From: Multifurca ochricompacta
Lineage: Eukaryota > Basidiomycota > Agaricomycetes > Russulales > Russulaceae
Direction: 5' to 3'
Assembly (NCBI GenBank): GCA_022496185.1
Contig: WTXG01000001.1
Span: forward strand, 1,798,001 to 1,862,000
DNA length: 64,000 nucleotides
The notes beneath the pieces are model-generated. The model was not told the DNA's origin and made no database searches. It was given only the letters and a program-made list of their open reading frames with translations. Shown here in pieces: positions 1 through 11,901 of this stretch. Numbering within the stretch: position 1 is the stretch's first letter; the number at the start of each line of letters is the position of its first letter. The position numbers and the translations under genes are program-made.

Positions 1-105
1 CAAATCCGGTTCAAGTTTTTGTATTGAAGGTCCGTAATTAATGGGGCAGTAATTAAATATTTTAAAAGTCCAGTATTGCATCCATCCGATTCGTCGCTCT
101 CTGCT

Positions 106-1630
106 CTAAAGAACAGCTAACGAGCCTGCCAGCAAGCCAAAAGATATTACTGCCGGCATAATCAAGTCCCGAGCCTCAAAGCGTAAAACGGCACCGTTTG
201 GTGTAGAAGTCACCGAGGTGGTCTCCGTACTTGTAGAACGCGGGGAGGGCACTGGCGTCGAAGGGCTATAAGTGACCCCGTTGGCAGTTGCAGCAACCTC
301 AAAGACACTGCCACCTCCAAACTCGTAGAACTTTGCAGAGTGAGTTGTGGCATCAAACAAACGATTATACTAAATGATATACATACATCAACGAGCATGA
401 AGTTGGGATTCCGTCCATTCGCGGCAACGCAAGTCTGCAACTGCTGGCCAAGCGAGCCTACACCAGTTACAGCGTTTGTAACGTTTGCCGAGCCTGGATC
501 AGGAGCAGGTTGCCCGAGAACAATCTTATCCAAGAAATGATTGATCAGGTAAAGTTGGGTGCTTGCATCGCCTTTCGTCCGATTCACGTTGCAATCAAAC
601 GTGGTATCTGTCACGTCGAACGCGGTTTCCCACACATTGGTGAACTCTGACATAGGTGACGTAGGATTGTGAGCAATTGGTCTGATCGAATGGGAATAAA
701 AAAACTTGCCATCGATGATATAAGGTACTGAGGTAAAATCGGCCCCAGTATCCATGAAGGTGACCAAGCGTTTGCCCGAATCAATCATCGAACCGAGGGA
801 AGGCCACGATCCAAGAGAAGTGGTCGCAGATGGGGGCGCATACGACAGAGTGTCCAATCCCACCGCTTTGAAGACGGTATCATAATCAGATGGCTTAAAT
901 CCGTCTGAATTCACGATCAAGAGTGATACAACTGCAAAGCTACCATGATCAAAGAGTGACCCAAAATAGGAGTCAGTGAGGCCACCCACCATCGTTGGGA
1001 TTCGCATCCATCCAGGATTTGACTTAATCACATTAGGACTAAGCGCTAACTGCGGTGATTGTGCTTGCTCCTTACCTGATTGGAGGTAGTTCTGTAAAAC
1101 CCCACCGTTGAATAAAGTCTGATGCGCGCACTGTCAGATATTGAGGCGTGGAAGTAAATATGATTTGACTCACGCAACTCGTGTGACACAACTGGATGGT
1201 GCCTCCCTGGTTGTGGGCTTGCATCTGAAGCATCCGGATCCCATCGTTCAATTGTTGAGTCACTAGAAGGAAATTTTATGGGCCAGATCCTGGAACGGCT
1301 GAGACCGATACCCACCGTTGTAGTCTTGGTTCGCGAATACTGCGGAACTGTCAGCTCGTGGCTTAATGCGAGACCCAAACGAGATCCCACCATTGTTGAC
1401 ACCAACAGCGTAGGAATCATGGGCACCGACGAAAGTGATATTTCCGTAACTTTTCTCGCAAAACTACAAACCTTATCAAACCTTAACAGTGAGGCTGACA
1501 TGTGATGAGTAAACACCTGAGGGAACCCATTGCAAGTCGTTGCCCGACGCCCGGTGGCAGCAGCGGAGGAAAAGGGAAGGAGAGAGAGAGAAAGCGCGAC
1601 CAGCGCAGCGTGGAATATCGAGGTTAACAT
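106..1630 (-). CDS. Secreted PI-PLC-like phosphodiesterase, probably membrane- or GPI-anchored
   Basis: Spliced protein of roughly 400 residues. It starts with a clear signal peptide (MLTSIFHAALVALSLSLLPF), followed by a Cys-rich start and the PLC-like TIM-barrel signature: VGAHDSYAVGVNNGG with the first catalytic His, then a QLCHTSC segment with the second conserved His, then a WMDANPND...VVSLLIVNSDGF strand. The C-terminus is Ser/Thr/Pro-rich and ends in a hydrophobic segment (about 20 residues to ...LLAGSLAVL), as expected for a GPI signal or a terminal membrane anchor. At least four short introns are needed, for example one that joins DAN-PND to VVSLL. Members of this fungal family are extracellular PLC-like phosphodiesterases; the substrate is not known. 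It is divergent from the epimerase gene, 238 bp away. No frame breaks were found. I am confident of the family and less sure of anchoring and activity. Confidence 0.82.
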
Positions 1631-1868
1631 GGAAAGGAAAGAGTAGGTTAAGAGACAAGTGATAAATGGCTAGAGGCTGTTGCTGCGCACTGCACTTGTT
1701 GCCCTCCTCTGTGCCTGTGTGCCTGTGCTGCTGTGCACTGCGCTGTGCTCATGATGGTTCATTTCATTTTCATTTGATTGTCAGCATCCGCTCGATCGGG
1801 CCGACCGCGTGGGCCAGTGGACCAGACTGGAGCAATAGCTATAGATCTACCAGATACGACTTGATTTC

Positions 1869-2922
1869 ATGCCCTACGAAAAGACTGATGAGAGAGTAGT
1901 GTTGAAGCACCCAAAGGTTTGCAAAAACTCGGGCATTTTGCGAAACTGTAACGCTGCTCACCTCGCTATAATATTGCTAGGGTGCCACAGCCGAGATTCT
2001 TCTATTTGGCGCCACGGTGATCTCTTGGAAAACACCAGAGAAAGGTGGACATGGAAACCTGACCGAAAGGCTCTTCGTGTCTTCAAAAGCTGCACTTGAT
2101 GGTTCCAAGGCCGTACGCGGAGGGATCCCCGTCGTCTTCCCATGTTTCGGCCCCCCTGAGCACCCCGATCACTCCAGACTCCCACAACATGGATTTGCAC
2201 GGAACGAAATTTGGACCTTCGACAGTGTCCTGTTCGATAATGATACTGGAGTATCCGTTCAATTGAGTACGTACAGAGTGATCGCGGATCGACGCATCCG
2301 GGTCTAATATGAGGATGGCAGCTCTGCAGCCTAACTCCGCCATCGCCAAGCTATACAACAAAAAATTCCAGCTGACTTATGTTGTTACGGTGGCAGAACA
2401 CGAGCTCAGCACGGATATTCACGTGTTGAACACCGCTTCCTCTGAAGCGTTGGATTTCCAGGCGTTGCTGCACACTTATGTCCGTGCCCCAGCAAACGAA
2501 GTTTCCATCTCTCCCTTACTCGGAAAATTTTATATTGATAAGACAGAGACACAATTGGAAGCAAGGGACACGCTAAAAGAGGAGAAGCGTAGCGGCGTTG
2601 ATGTGCGCACATTCACGGATTCTGTTTACGAGAGTGCTCCACCTAAAGTCAATGTAACTTGGCCTGGTGGCGGTTTGGAGCTCAAACTCATCGGCTTTAC
2701 GACATTGACTGTTTGGAACCCCCAAGCGGAAGCCGGCAGAAAAATAGGAGACATGGAGGAGAATGGGTGGTGGGTCGTCCCTGCATGTCTTGACGAGGGC
2801 TTATCTACAATGCTGTATACAGGGAACGCTTCGTTTGCGTTGAACCTGGATATGTACGCGGGTTCAAGCAATTGGGTCCCGGGGAGACATGGGTAGGGAA
2901 GCAATTGCTTGAGGTAGTGTAA
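1869..2922 (+). CDS. Glucose-6-phosphate 1-epimerase (hexose-6-phosphate mutarotase)
   Basis: Homologue of yeast YMR099C, an aldose-1-epimerase-like enzyme that interconverts alpha and beta anomers of hexose 6-phosphates in the cytosol. Visible conserved blocks, in order: GATVISWK, RLFVSSKAALDGSKAVRGG, GGIPVVFPCFG, LPQHGFAR with the active-site His, TDIHVLNTA, DSVYESAPP, VWNPQ and the C-terminal VEPGYVRGF, which contains the catalytic Glu. Three introns are inferred: about 1918-1974, about 2267-2311, and 2770-2822, where a split Trp codon restores the frame leading to ...GETWVGKQLLEVV. The stop TAA is at 2920-2922. Total about 290 residues, normal for the family. The ATG at 1869 starts a short first exon (MPYEKTDERVVLKHPK). 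Confidence 0.88.
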
Positions 2923-3063
2923 TAAACGAACGGGAACAGGAACAATCGACTGATCGGAGTTATCCGCGTCCTGTGTGTGAGAGTGTTGTGACAACAGACG
3001 TCCCCCTGACTGCATATATTCAGTTCAGTTCAGTCCATTCAGTCCTTAAGCGACCCTCGATCA

Positions 3064-6000
3064 TGATTCTTCGCTCTCCAGTATTGCAGGTCCAAATAAC
3101 TCAGATAGACTACTCCCTCGACGTCCCCGACAGCCTTGACAACACTAATCTTCAAAAAGTTCCTGTACTTCGGATTTATGGTGCCTCATCAGTGGGAAAG
3201 AAATGTTGTCTTCATATTCATCAAGTTTATCCCTACTTTTTTGTGGAATATACTGGGAAGATGAATCCAGGAAGCGGTGAGCAGCCCATTTAGCGCTCTA
3301 TATAACCCAGACCTGATGGCTCCCCGCTCCAAAGTGAGACATTACATCGGTCGATTGATAGACTCCCTCAACTACGCTATCTCTCTCTCTATTAAACGCG
3401 ACCCTCAGTCACCAAGGTCACGTTTCGTTCGTGCCGTTGTTTTAGTCAAGGGCATCCACTTTTATGGCTTCAGTTCCAGCTATTTTCCTTTTCTGAAAAT
3501 TTACATTGCCGACCCCGCCTTGGTGAGTAGGGCGGTAGCAATCATGCAATCAGGTTCCATCATGGGGACACCGTTCAACACGTTTGAGAGCCATCTGAAT
3601 TATGTCCTCCAGTTTCTCTGTGATTATGGTCTTTACGGCTGTGGTTGGATCCAGTTAGAGGACGTTTGGCAGCGGGGGGTAGATGGCGATGAAGGGCACC
3701 CGGCATCTGGCCCTTCCTTCAAGCCATCTGTCTACTTTCGCCAATCCCGGATGGCTCTTGAGTTCGACACGGTTGCTCCTCTGATCATAAATCGCCACAG
3801 TTTCACTCCGCGATACCTGCATCACAAGCTAGACATTCCACAACCTTCCTCGTCTTCTGAACATTTGGTTCTCGGAGTGCGTGAGCTCTGGGATGACGAA
3901 CGTCGTCGTCGCATAGCAGCTGGGTTGTCGCCTTCACCGGACTTGCCACAAGATCCAAGTGCAAACTCTCGAGGAAAAGGTGGCGGATGGGTTGCAGAGG
4001 CTCGCTGGTGGGATCAACTCAGGCAAAGGATAGAAAAGGAGCGAGGTACAGAAATAGGCGAAGAACTAGACGTGAGGGATTCAGGCTGGGAGAGATGGAC
4101 CATGACGACATTTGAGAGCGTAGAAGCACTTTGGGAAGACAAATATCGCGTTTGGAAGCCTGATCGCGAAACGGACGAAGTGAACCCGTACGCAGGCTCG
4201 AACGGATCTTCCTCACAGGATGCTGGGCCAATCAACCAAAGTACTGTCGAAGTTGACGAAGCTTTACTTTCAAGCCAAGAGCTTTCTGCTCTGGAAGAAC
4301 AAGGCGAAGGATTTGAAGTAAATCCAAGCACTGATGACAAGGAGCATTTAACAGACGACGACCGTATTGATGACAACGATCCTGTTGATGAACCCCAGCT
4401 GGAAGAGCCTTCCCAACGTATGACACCTAAATCACCCCAAGATCATCAGGGCATGTATGTTGTGTCACCTACAAAAACATATCAGCCTTTCTAATGAATG
4501 CAGTGTCACCCCTATTTCATCGCAGACGTCAAGAGATAGAATATTAGAGACTCCTCGCAAGAGACGTCGACGCTCACCGGAGATAATTGCTGAGTGAGTA
4601 TACCATTGGTTTACTGAAGTGGGAGATGACAGAAGACACTAGACGTGGTCTCATCTCTAGGTCTGGAATTCAGACAAGACATGCAAAGTATTCATCTCCT
4701 TTCATCTATATCTAAAAGGTGTAATTCCTTTGGCAGAGCACTTGTCTCTCATGATCAGGTACCCTTAGCGCGCAAGTGAGCTCAGATATGTCCTAGTTTT
4801 ATCCGTTATTGAAACTTGAAATCGAGGTCACCTCATATTACTTTGTACCAGTTGACAGAAGCTGGGAGACGGGCCACTCAGGAAGACCACACGAATTCCA
4901 AGATCTCACTGGAGGCGGCAAGTAAACGTCTGTAAGTTGATTTCGAGAATCGTACCTATGGCACATATATAACTGTCTTGCGGAGTTAGGTCACAGTCTT
5001 CCGAGCCTGCTGAGCACTTCTTTATACCTGCGTCTTCGGATCGGAGGGAGAAATAGATACTTCTGATACACCAGTCAATCTGCCCAACACTCCCGGCAAC
5101 GATAATATCGAATCAGGTGTTGACAACCTACTGCTTGGCGTTGGCGAGAGGCCTGAAGCGGTCACAAAGGAATGGCTTGACGACAATGAACGAAGACCAA
5201 TGAAGAGGCTGAGAATTGCACTTGAGCCAGACACCCCCGAGTCAATATCAAAGTTTGAGCTTTTTCCCATAAATCCCGGAAAGAACGGGATCCTATCTGG
5301 CACTCATCACCCGCGTGTTTTTTCCGCTCAAGCCAAGGAGATCAAGAACGCATTTATTTATGCCATCGGACCACCTCCAGCATCTGATTTGCTTTCAAAT
5401 TTAGAATCCCGTGGTCAGCCAAACAAACTATATCAAGACCCCCATTACTCAAGGGAAGAGGACGTGCCTGAAAGGCCCTGGGAGTTCGCAGGCCTCGTCT
5501 ACCACCTGAAGAAGGGGGATGGGCTCAGCATCTTGGAAGAGTGGCAGTCGTCATCATGTACAGAGACAGTGACGAAGAAGGGATCAACTGAAGAAAGAAA
5601 TGTGTTCGAGGATAGACTCGATAGGACCGGCGTAGGCGGTTGGGAGTACGCGAGCGCGCCTCCAAGTGTAAGCCAAGTAAGGAGATGGTTGAAGTTCACT
5701 GAACACACGCAACTCTTCGAGAAACCACAAGCTCGGTCTCAGGCAAGTAAACCATCTTGTTCCCTGTGAAGCAAAGTCGCTGACTTCGTTTTCAGATTGA
5801 TGGCGTGACTCAAGCAGGTCCTTACGGTTTCAAGGATACCCCTCCAGTGCAAGGCGGAGCATCTGGCGTGAGAGAGAAACAAGCTATGACTGTATTTGCG
5901 CTCGAAGTGTTTGGTGCGTCCCGTGTCGGAAGAGGGGGAGTAACTCTAATTTCTGTCCGTCATTTATAGCGCCATCTCAGGGAAAATTTGTTCCAAACCC

Positions 6001-9000
6001 CAGCACCGATCCCCTAGTGGCCATTCTTTACTCGTTCCAGGACTCAGATGTCGAATCTTGCTTGTTCGGCTTTCGAAAAGGCGTGATCCTTGTTGGAAAT
6101 GCACTATTAAACTCACGGACCCTGCGTGACATACCAAGTCAGATCGTTACGACAGAACTAGATTTATTGAATTCTGTTGTGGATCTTGTACTTGAACTTG
6201 ATCCTGACGTCATTGCTGGTTGGGAGATTCAGAGTTCTTCCTGGGGTTATCTTGGCGCCAGAGGCTTGCAGTACGGTCTGTGATTGTGACCAATACCGCT
6301 GGATGGACCGGCTTAACTGATAAAGAATAAAAAACAGGTCTTGATGTTCAAGAACTAATCGCTCGTGCGACCGGACGAACATCTTCCGGTGGCAACGTTC
6401 AATGGGACGCAAGAACCACGTCGACTTTTCAAGTATCAGGTCGGCATGTCTTGAACCTGTGGAAAATTATGCGAACGGAACTAGAGTTAAGCACGTATAC
6501 TCTCGAAAACACCGTATTCCACCTACTTCGTCGACGGTATGTGCTGGCTACATCAAGGTTTCCTAGGCTCATCTCGTCTAGGATTCCTAAATATGCGCCT
6601 TCCACCCTTACAGAGTGGTACAATAGTCCAATTCCAGCGCACAGGGCACGATTGCTCCACCACTTGTTAGAACACACCGTCCTTGCCCTGCAAATGCTAG
6701 AAGCCACAGACTTAATTGCGAAAACTGCGTAAGAATCTTGTCATTCTGGATTGTTAATGTACTGTGCCAGCCAACTGTAGGATCTAGAGAGTTTGCCCGA
6801 GTTTTTGGAGTTGATTTCTTCTCGGTAATCAGTCGCGGCTCTCAGTTCAAAGTGGAATCCTTCATGTTCCGCATTGCGAAACCGGAGAGCTTCGTTCTGC
6901 GATCTCCGAATAAGAATGAGGTGATTTTTTCAATCTTACAGGACTTGCAGCAAGGATCTGAAGTTGAGCACCCAACAGGTTGGCATGCAAAATGCAGCTG
7001 AATGTATGCCCCTGATAATGGAACCATTGTCTGCTTTCTATAACAGCCCCTCGTCGTCCTGGACTTCCAGTCACTTTACCCTTCCGTTATGATTGCATAT
7101 AACTACTGCTACTCCACCTGCCTTGGGCGAGTCACACCTTTCAAGGGTCAGTACAAGTTTGGTGTTTCTGAAATCAATCTTCCCCCTCGGCTACTGGCGA
7201 CTCTACAAGACCATATTACAGGTGAGAAAAATATACCTTCACAGAAGATGTCCAGCTTATGCGAGCTTGCAGTTGCCCCAAATGGTATCATGTATGTCAA
7301 GCCCGAGGTGCGAAGGGGTCTACTAGGGCGAATGCTGACCGAGTTACTGGACACGAGAGTCATGGTCAAGCAAGCCATGAAGCGCACACACGATAACAGA
7401 GTAAGGGCTGTTTAAGTCGGGATCTTTCAAGGGACTAAATCCTTCTCCAAGACATTAACGAGAATGCTTGACGCACGCCAACTTGGATTGAAATACATAG
7501 CCAATGTAACCTATGGGTACACGAGCGCAACATTCTCGGGAAGGATGCCGCAGTGGAGATTGCGGATAGCATCGTCCAAACTGGTAGGGAAACCCTTGAG
7601 AAAGTCCGTGAGATTTGTCTTGCCTCAACGTTCGAATTTACCCTTGCTGGATGTTTCAGGCAATCCGATTCATCGAAACGAATGAAAAGTGGGGTGCCCG
7701 AGTCGTTTACGGTGATACAGATTCCTTGTTCATATACTAAGTGGGAAAACAAAAGAGCAGGCATTCCGGATTGGCCATGATATCGCTGACGAGGTCACAA
7801 AGCTGAATCCCGTTCCTATCAAGCTGAAGTTCGAGAAGGTCCGTATATTGTCATATCGCCAACGTCAAGGTTCCATTGACACGCATTTAGGTCTACCTGC
7901 CCTGTGTTCTAATGGCGAAGAAGCGATATGTCGGTTTCAAATACGAAAACCCAGATGATATAGAGCCCACATTTGATGCCAAGGGAATTGAAACGGTTCG
8001 CAGAGACGGCGTTCCCGCACAACGGAAGATGACTGAAACCGCGCTAAAGTAAGTTTTTGTCTTTCCGTAGATACTTACGGTTGACGATCGGCCAGGGTGT
8101 TATTTCGCACACAAGATCTGAGCGATGTCAAGCGTTATTGTTATAGATCATGGTCGAAAATATTAGAAAACAAAGTATCGATCCAGGATTTCATATTCTC
8201 GCGAGAAGTTAGAATGGGCACATACAGGTGCGTACAACGAAGTAACCCCATACCTCTATTCATGCGGCGATGACTCCAGCGATAAAGTCCCTCCGCCTCC
8301 AGGAGTAATAGTCGCGGCGCGAAGACAACTCGAAGACCCGAACAATGAAGCACAGTATGGTGATCGCATATCCTACATCATAGCTAGGGGAGCTCCGCAT
8401 GAGAGGTTGGTCGATCGTGCTGTAGCCCCAGAAGAGCTTCTTGACGGGTAAATTTGTCGTGTTCTGCAGCGATTAATGATGACTATTCATTAGAGAGAGG
8501 CAACTTGATGGGTCCTATTAATTTCGAGGGTCCTCATCCCACCGCTAGAACGTATATTCAACTTGTTGGTGCCGATGTAAGGGGCTGGTACGAGGAGATG
8601 CCGAGAAGAATACGGGCAGATGGTGTTGACAGTTCATTGACGTCTCCAGAGAAGAAGCTCAAGGGAGTAATGACACCCGGCCGGCTCAAAATAGAAGAGC
8701 ACTTCCGAAACAGCCAATGTATCCTTTGTAGATCGTTTAGCGAAGTAGGTAAGTAAACGCCTCTTATGTCACTTCGCGTGCACTACATATTTTATCAGGG
8801 TTGTGTGAACGATGCCGCACGACATCTGCAGAGACCATCTCTGGGCTCCTTTCGCAAGTGCGCATTTCGGAAAAGCGTCTACAAACGGTGCACGATGTGT
8901 GCACGACGTGCACTAGGTCTGAGCCACTGGAACCCGTGAGATGCGTCTCTCTGGATTGTCCTTGGTTGTTTCAACGAAAGAAGGTCGAAAAACAAGCAGA

Positions 9001-9157
9001 AGACATCGGAACGTTGGAGGACTTTATTTTAGAACTGGACTCGGGTGATGACATTAGAGAAAACCGTGGAGAACCAGATGAAGGACTTCAAGAAGGTGGT
9101 GGCGAGAGGTTGAATAGGGGAGCACTCTGGTTATGGGATGACACGGAGGAGGAATAA
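3064..9157 (+). CDS. REV3: DNA polymerase zeta catalytic subunit (REV3), translesion B-family polymerase
   Basis: REV3 is the catalytic subunit of the translesion polymerase Pol zeta in the nucleus. The N-terminal block has LHIHQVYPYFFVEYTGK, SLNYAISLSIKR, VKGIHFYGF and LQFLCDYGLYGCGW, all typical of REV3. A long disordered middle follows. The exonuclease-like region holds DPDVIAGWEIQ; the polymerase domain holds DFQSLYPS (motif II), KYIANVTYGYTSATFSGR (motif III) and YGDTDSLF (motif I, two metal-binding Asp). The C-terminus has CysA (CILC...CERC) and CysB (CTTC...C...C) clusters that bind zinc or an Fe-S cluster and accessory subunits. Many introns are present, including a GC-AG intron at 5743-5795. 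As written, the reading frame breaks by -1 at about 7050, 7550, 7737, 8520 and 8562, all within otherwise conserved polymerase sequence; see findings. If these are true mutations the gene is dead; more likely they are consensus errors. Confidence 0.9.
5743..5795 (+). other. GC-AG intron in REV3
   Basis: Exon ...TCTCAG, donor GCAAGT, acceptor TTTTCAG, then ATTGATGGCG. Joining here gives RSQ-IDGVTQAGPYGF in frame. The nearby GT (GTAAAC) cannot be used because it leads straight to a stop. Length 53 bp. Confidence 0.75.
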
Positions 9158-9535
9158 TCGTCTTACCATGTCGACTTCGAGTTGTTTTCGTGAGAATTCG
9201 CCCCTGGATGCCTTAGTTTAGCTTCGCTGTTATCATCGATGTGGCTTTTGTGCTGAATACAGAAAGGATTGTCCTATAGAACAAATTGGCCATGATACAG
9301 AAGGCTGAGACACAATGATAGATCCCATGAAAAACTTTATTGGGTTCTTCTAGGATTCGTATGAGGTAAAGACCCAGCGCACTTGAAGAATCACTGTCCA
9401 GTGATTGATAAAGGAAAAAGGGAGGCGATGAGTGTATGTGAACGAAGCATCAACCCATATATTGTAACTGGATGGGTATCTGCGCCAAATGCCACCCACT
9501 GACTCTTCGAGCTGCGAGCGCGCTGATTGCGCAGG
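9158..9535. other. Convergent 3' intergenic spacer
   Basis: Spacer between the tail-to-tail ends of REV3 (+) and the AGTRAP-like gene (-). No ORF with recognisable coding character and no repeat was seen; it presumably holds both 3' UTRs. Confidence 0.5.
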
Positions 9536-10256
9536 CTAGACTGATTGATATCCACCAGGCGCAGAAGGAGGATTACCGGTGGGAGTATGATTAGCAGCTG
9601 GCCTTGGGGTTTCTGACTCAACAGTTTGATAGCCCTCCCTCCCGCCCGAGGTAAAGCCACCGGGCATGGACCAAACTATTCGTACCACAACTGTTAGGAT
9701 GCAGTAGGTAATACGGATATCACTGACCAGTTGTACCCCCAAAATCCCACCCCTAAGGCTAATACCTGAGACGCCTCTGGAATTCAGGGTTCCCGCAAAA
9801 GCGATAAAGGTAGGCGCCTTTTAGATGATAGGGTCAATGTGAGTGAGATTTCAGTAGTGTGTGCGTGGTTCACCTTAAGAAGAAGAAGAAGAGTACTTAA
9901 GAGCTTGATAAACACGTTTTGATTATTTTGAGTGAGCCAGATGATGTCAAATAGAGCGGAGGCTCCCAGAAAACCAGAAAACTACGTTCGCTCGTTCAGT
10001 GAAGAAAAGATCACCAGCTAGAGTGTTATTTTACAGCTTGAAGTAAAATGGGAGCGGCTTCTTGACTCTCTTGTGCGTATATTCCAAAGAGAAAAATGGG
10101 CAGGTTATACGCAGGTGCAGTAAACGGACTGACGAGGAAGGAAAGGACCTAGAAGTGCAAGCTGCAATCGCAATGAAACCAGAAAGGAATCAAAAGACGT
10201 ACAGCTTCAGCGAGAATCAGTTTTGAAGCATCCAAACCTTGAATAAAGTCAGCCAT
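9536..10256 (-). CDS. Small multi-pass membrane protein, AGTRAP-like
   Basis: Splicing four or so exons gives a protein of about 170 residues beginning MADFIQGLDASKLILAEA. It continues with hydrophobic stretches LPIFLFGIYAQESQEAAP and FLGASALFDIIWLTQNNQ, then a Leu run (STLLLLLK) encoded by a (CTT)n tract, then APTFIAFAGTLNSRG. The C-terminal tail is polar (VWSMPGGFTSGGREGYQTV, ending in APGGYQSV). Several helices plus a YQTV-type tail resemble the angiotensin II receptor-associated protein (AGTRAP) family, which has fungal members of unknown role. The last exon reads through a weak potential donor near 9725 that would break the frame, so I treat it as coding. It is divergent from DPH7, with a 116-bp shared promoter. 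Gene existence is fairly sure; the family name is inference. Confidence 0.6.
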
Positions 10257-10372
10257 GACTACTGGCAACTGTAGGTGGTTATGATAAGTTGTAAGAGTTG
10301 TAAGAGAGTTAAGTTAAGTTGATTGGCTCCAACTACTCAACTGAACCACATCGGTCCGCGCGTAACCGGGCT

Positions 10373-11773
10373 ATGCATTTATCCATCGACACCGTCTTGC
10401 CTGCTGACTCTGTCGAATTTTGCCCTCATCCAAACGCATCGAATGTCCTTGTTTGTGGCACTTATAAGCTAGAGGACCGGCAGAATTTCCAAGAAAACGA
10501 GAAGCCTGTGTCCTCCATTCGAAGGGGCCAATGTCTCGTGTATGAAGTACATTCTGAACAGGATATCAAAGTGTGCGCCGAATTCGTGTTATTTGTGATA
10601 CTATCATCTTAGGAAAGCCCAGTTCTAAGACTCAGGAGATATCTCTTCCTGCGATTTTGGATCTCAAATGGTAAGGACTCCCGTTTCTACGCATGAGGGG
10701 GAGGGGGGTATGGAGCAGCTCCAGGTGTCACACAGCATCAAATTGCCAACCGTTGCTAGCAGTGGCAGATGCGGAGGGTAGCGTGAGCCTGTTCCAATGG
10801 GACTTTGAACAAGTTTCGTCCTAAGGCCACTTATGAATTTAGTCTCTTTCTCATCTTCTGCTTGATGTAGAAACAATTGCGCAGTGCTAGCTCACTTCGT
10901 GTTGCCCCTTCCCACGTCTTGTGCCTGTCTCTTGACTGGTCCAATAGAAAGGTGCCAACGAGGTACGAATTACTTACGCATGTCCCCACTTGTAATCGAG
11001 ACTTGTCGAGCAGCGTCGCAGGGTCTTTGGTCGTTTCACTCTCTGATGGCAAGCTGGCACTACTCAAACCTGATCAGACCGGTCAACTCTTAATCACGAG
11101 TGTTTGGCCCGCTCATACTCACGAGCCATGGTGTGTCGCATGGAATTACTGGGATGACAATCTCATCTATTCCGGTGCAATCCTACCTAATATGGTTCGA
11201 CAATCTCTGACGTTCCGTTACCAGGAGGCGACGATCTCCAGCTCAAAGCATGGGATATTAGGCAAGGTTTCGAACGACCCACGTAATCAACAAAAGGTGC
11301 GCTTCATCAAATGCACGTCCACATTCATTGTCGAGCGGGTATTTAGGTTCGACGCTGGTGTGACTTGCATTCAAAGCCATCCATATATAGAACATCTTCT
11401 AGCAGTTGGCAGTTACGACAGCACTGTTCGATTGTTCGACGTCCGGAAACCCCTTACGCCACTTACTCAGGCAGAGGTCGGAGGCGGCGCTTGGAGGGTG
11501 AAATGGCATCCTTCTCCATCACGAGTTTACGACCTTCTGGTGGCAGCAATGCACGACGGCTTCAAAATTGTGAGCTTTCATATGGAGCATGAACTGATGG
11601 CTCCCTCCAATAAGGCTGGTGAGAGCTGGGAAATCCAGAAGAGATATGACGAGCATAAGTCTCTTGCGTATGGGGTTGATTGGTCATACCAACTTCGGCA
11701 GAGCCAACCTGGCCAGACGTTGATAGCAAGCGCATCATTTTATGACCATGCTCTGCACCTCTGGCAGGGTTGA
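10373..11773 (+). CDS. DPH7: Diphthine methyltransferase, WD40 protein (DPH7/RRT2)
   Basis: DPH7 hydrolyses methylated diphthine during diphthamide synthesis on elongation factor 2. The start MHLSIDTVLPADSVEFCP is typical, and an upstream TTG-initiated extension was rejected. WD40-like blades are visible as FCPHPNASNVLVCGTYKL, LLAVADAEGSVSLFQW, VVSLSDGKLALLK, DDLQLKAWDIRQG, LLAVGSYDSTVRLFDVRK and the C-terminal ASFYDHALHLW. Introns lie in between, for example one splitting a Trp codon before CHTASNCQPLL. Around 11285 the frame needs one extra base to read PT-INKRFDAGVT across the next intron. Apart from that -1 site the protein is about the normal length, with no truncation. Confidence in the family is high. 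Confidence 0.85.
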
Positions 11774-11901
11774 CAAAGAGAGCCGAGTCAAATAGAACAT
11801 GAGTGATGATGGTATCTATTCTGTACGGTATCCTTAAACTCGCGACGTCAACTTGCTAAGTGACAGAACTTATTTTGGTTGGCTTATCTGACTATATAGA
11901 T

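Noticed and set aside
8454..8570. Open frame before LVGADVRGWYEE as a genuine REV3 exon start
   Set aside because: Its first 35 residues do not resemble REV3; the adjacent frame contains SRVLIPPLERIF, so it is a frameshift shadow.
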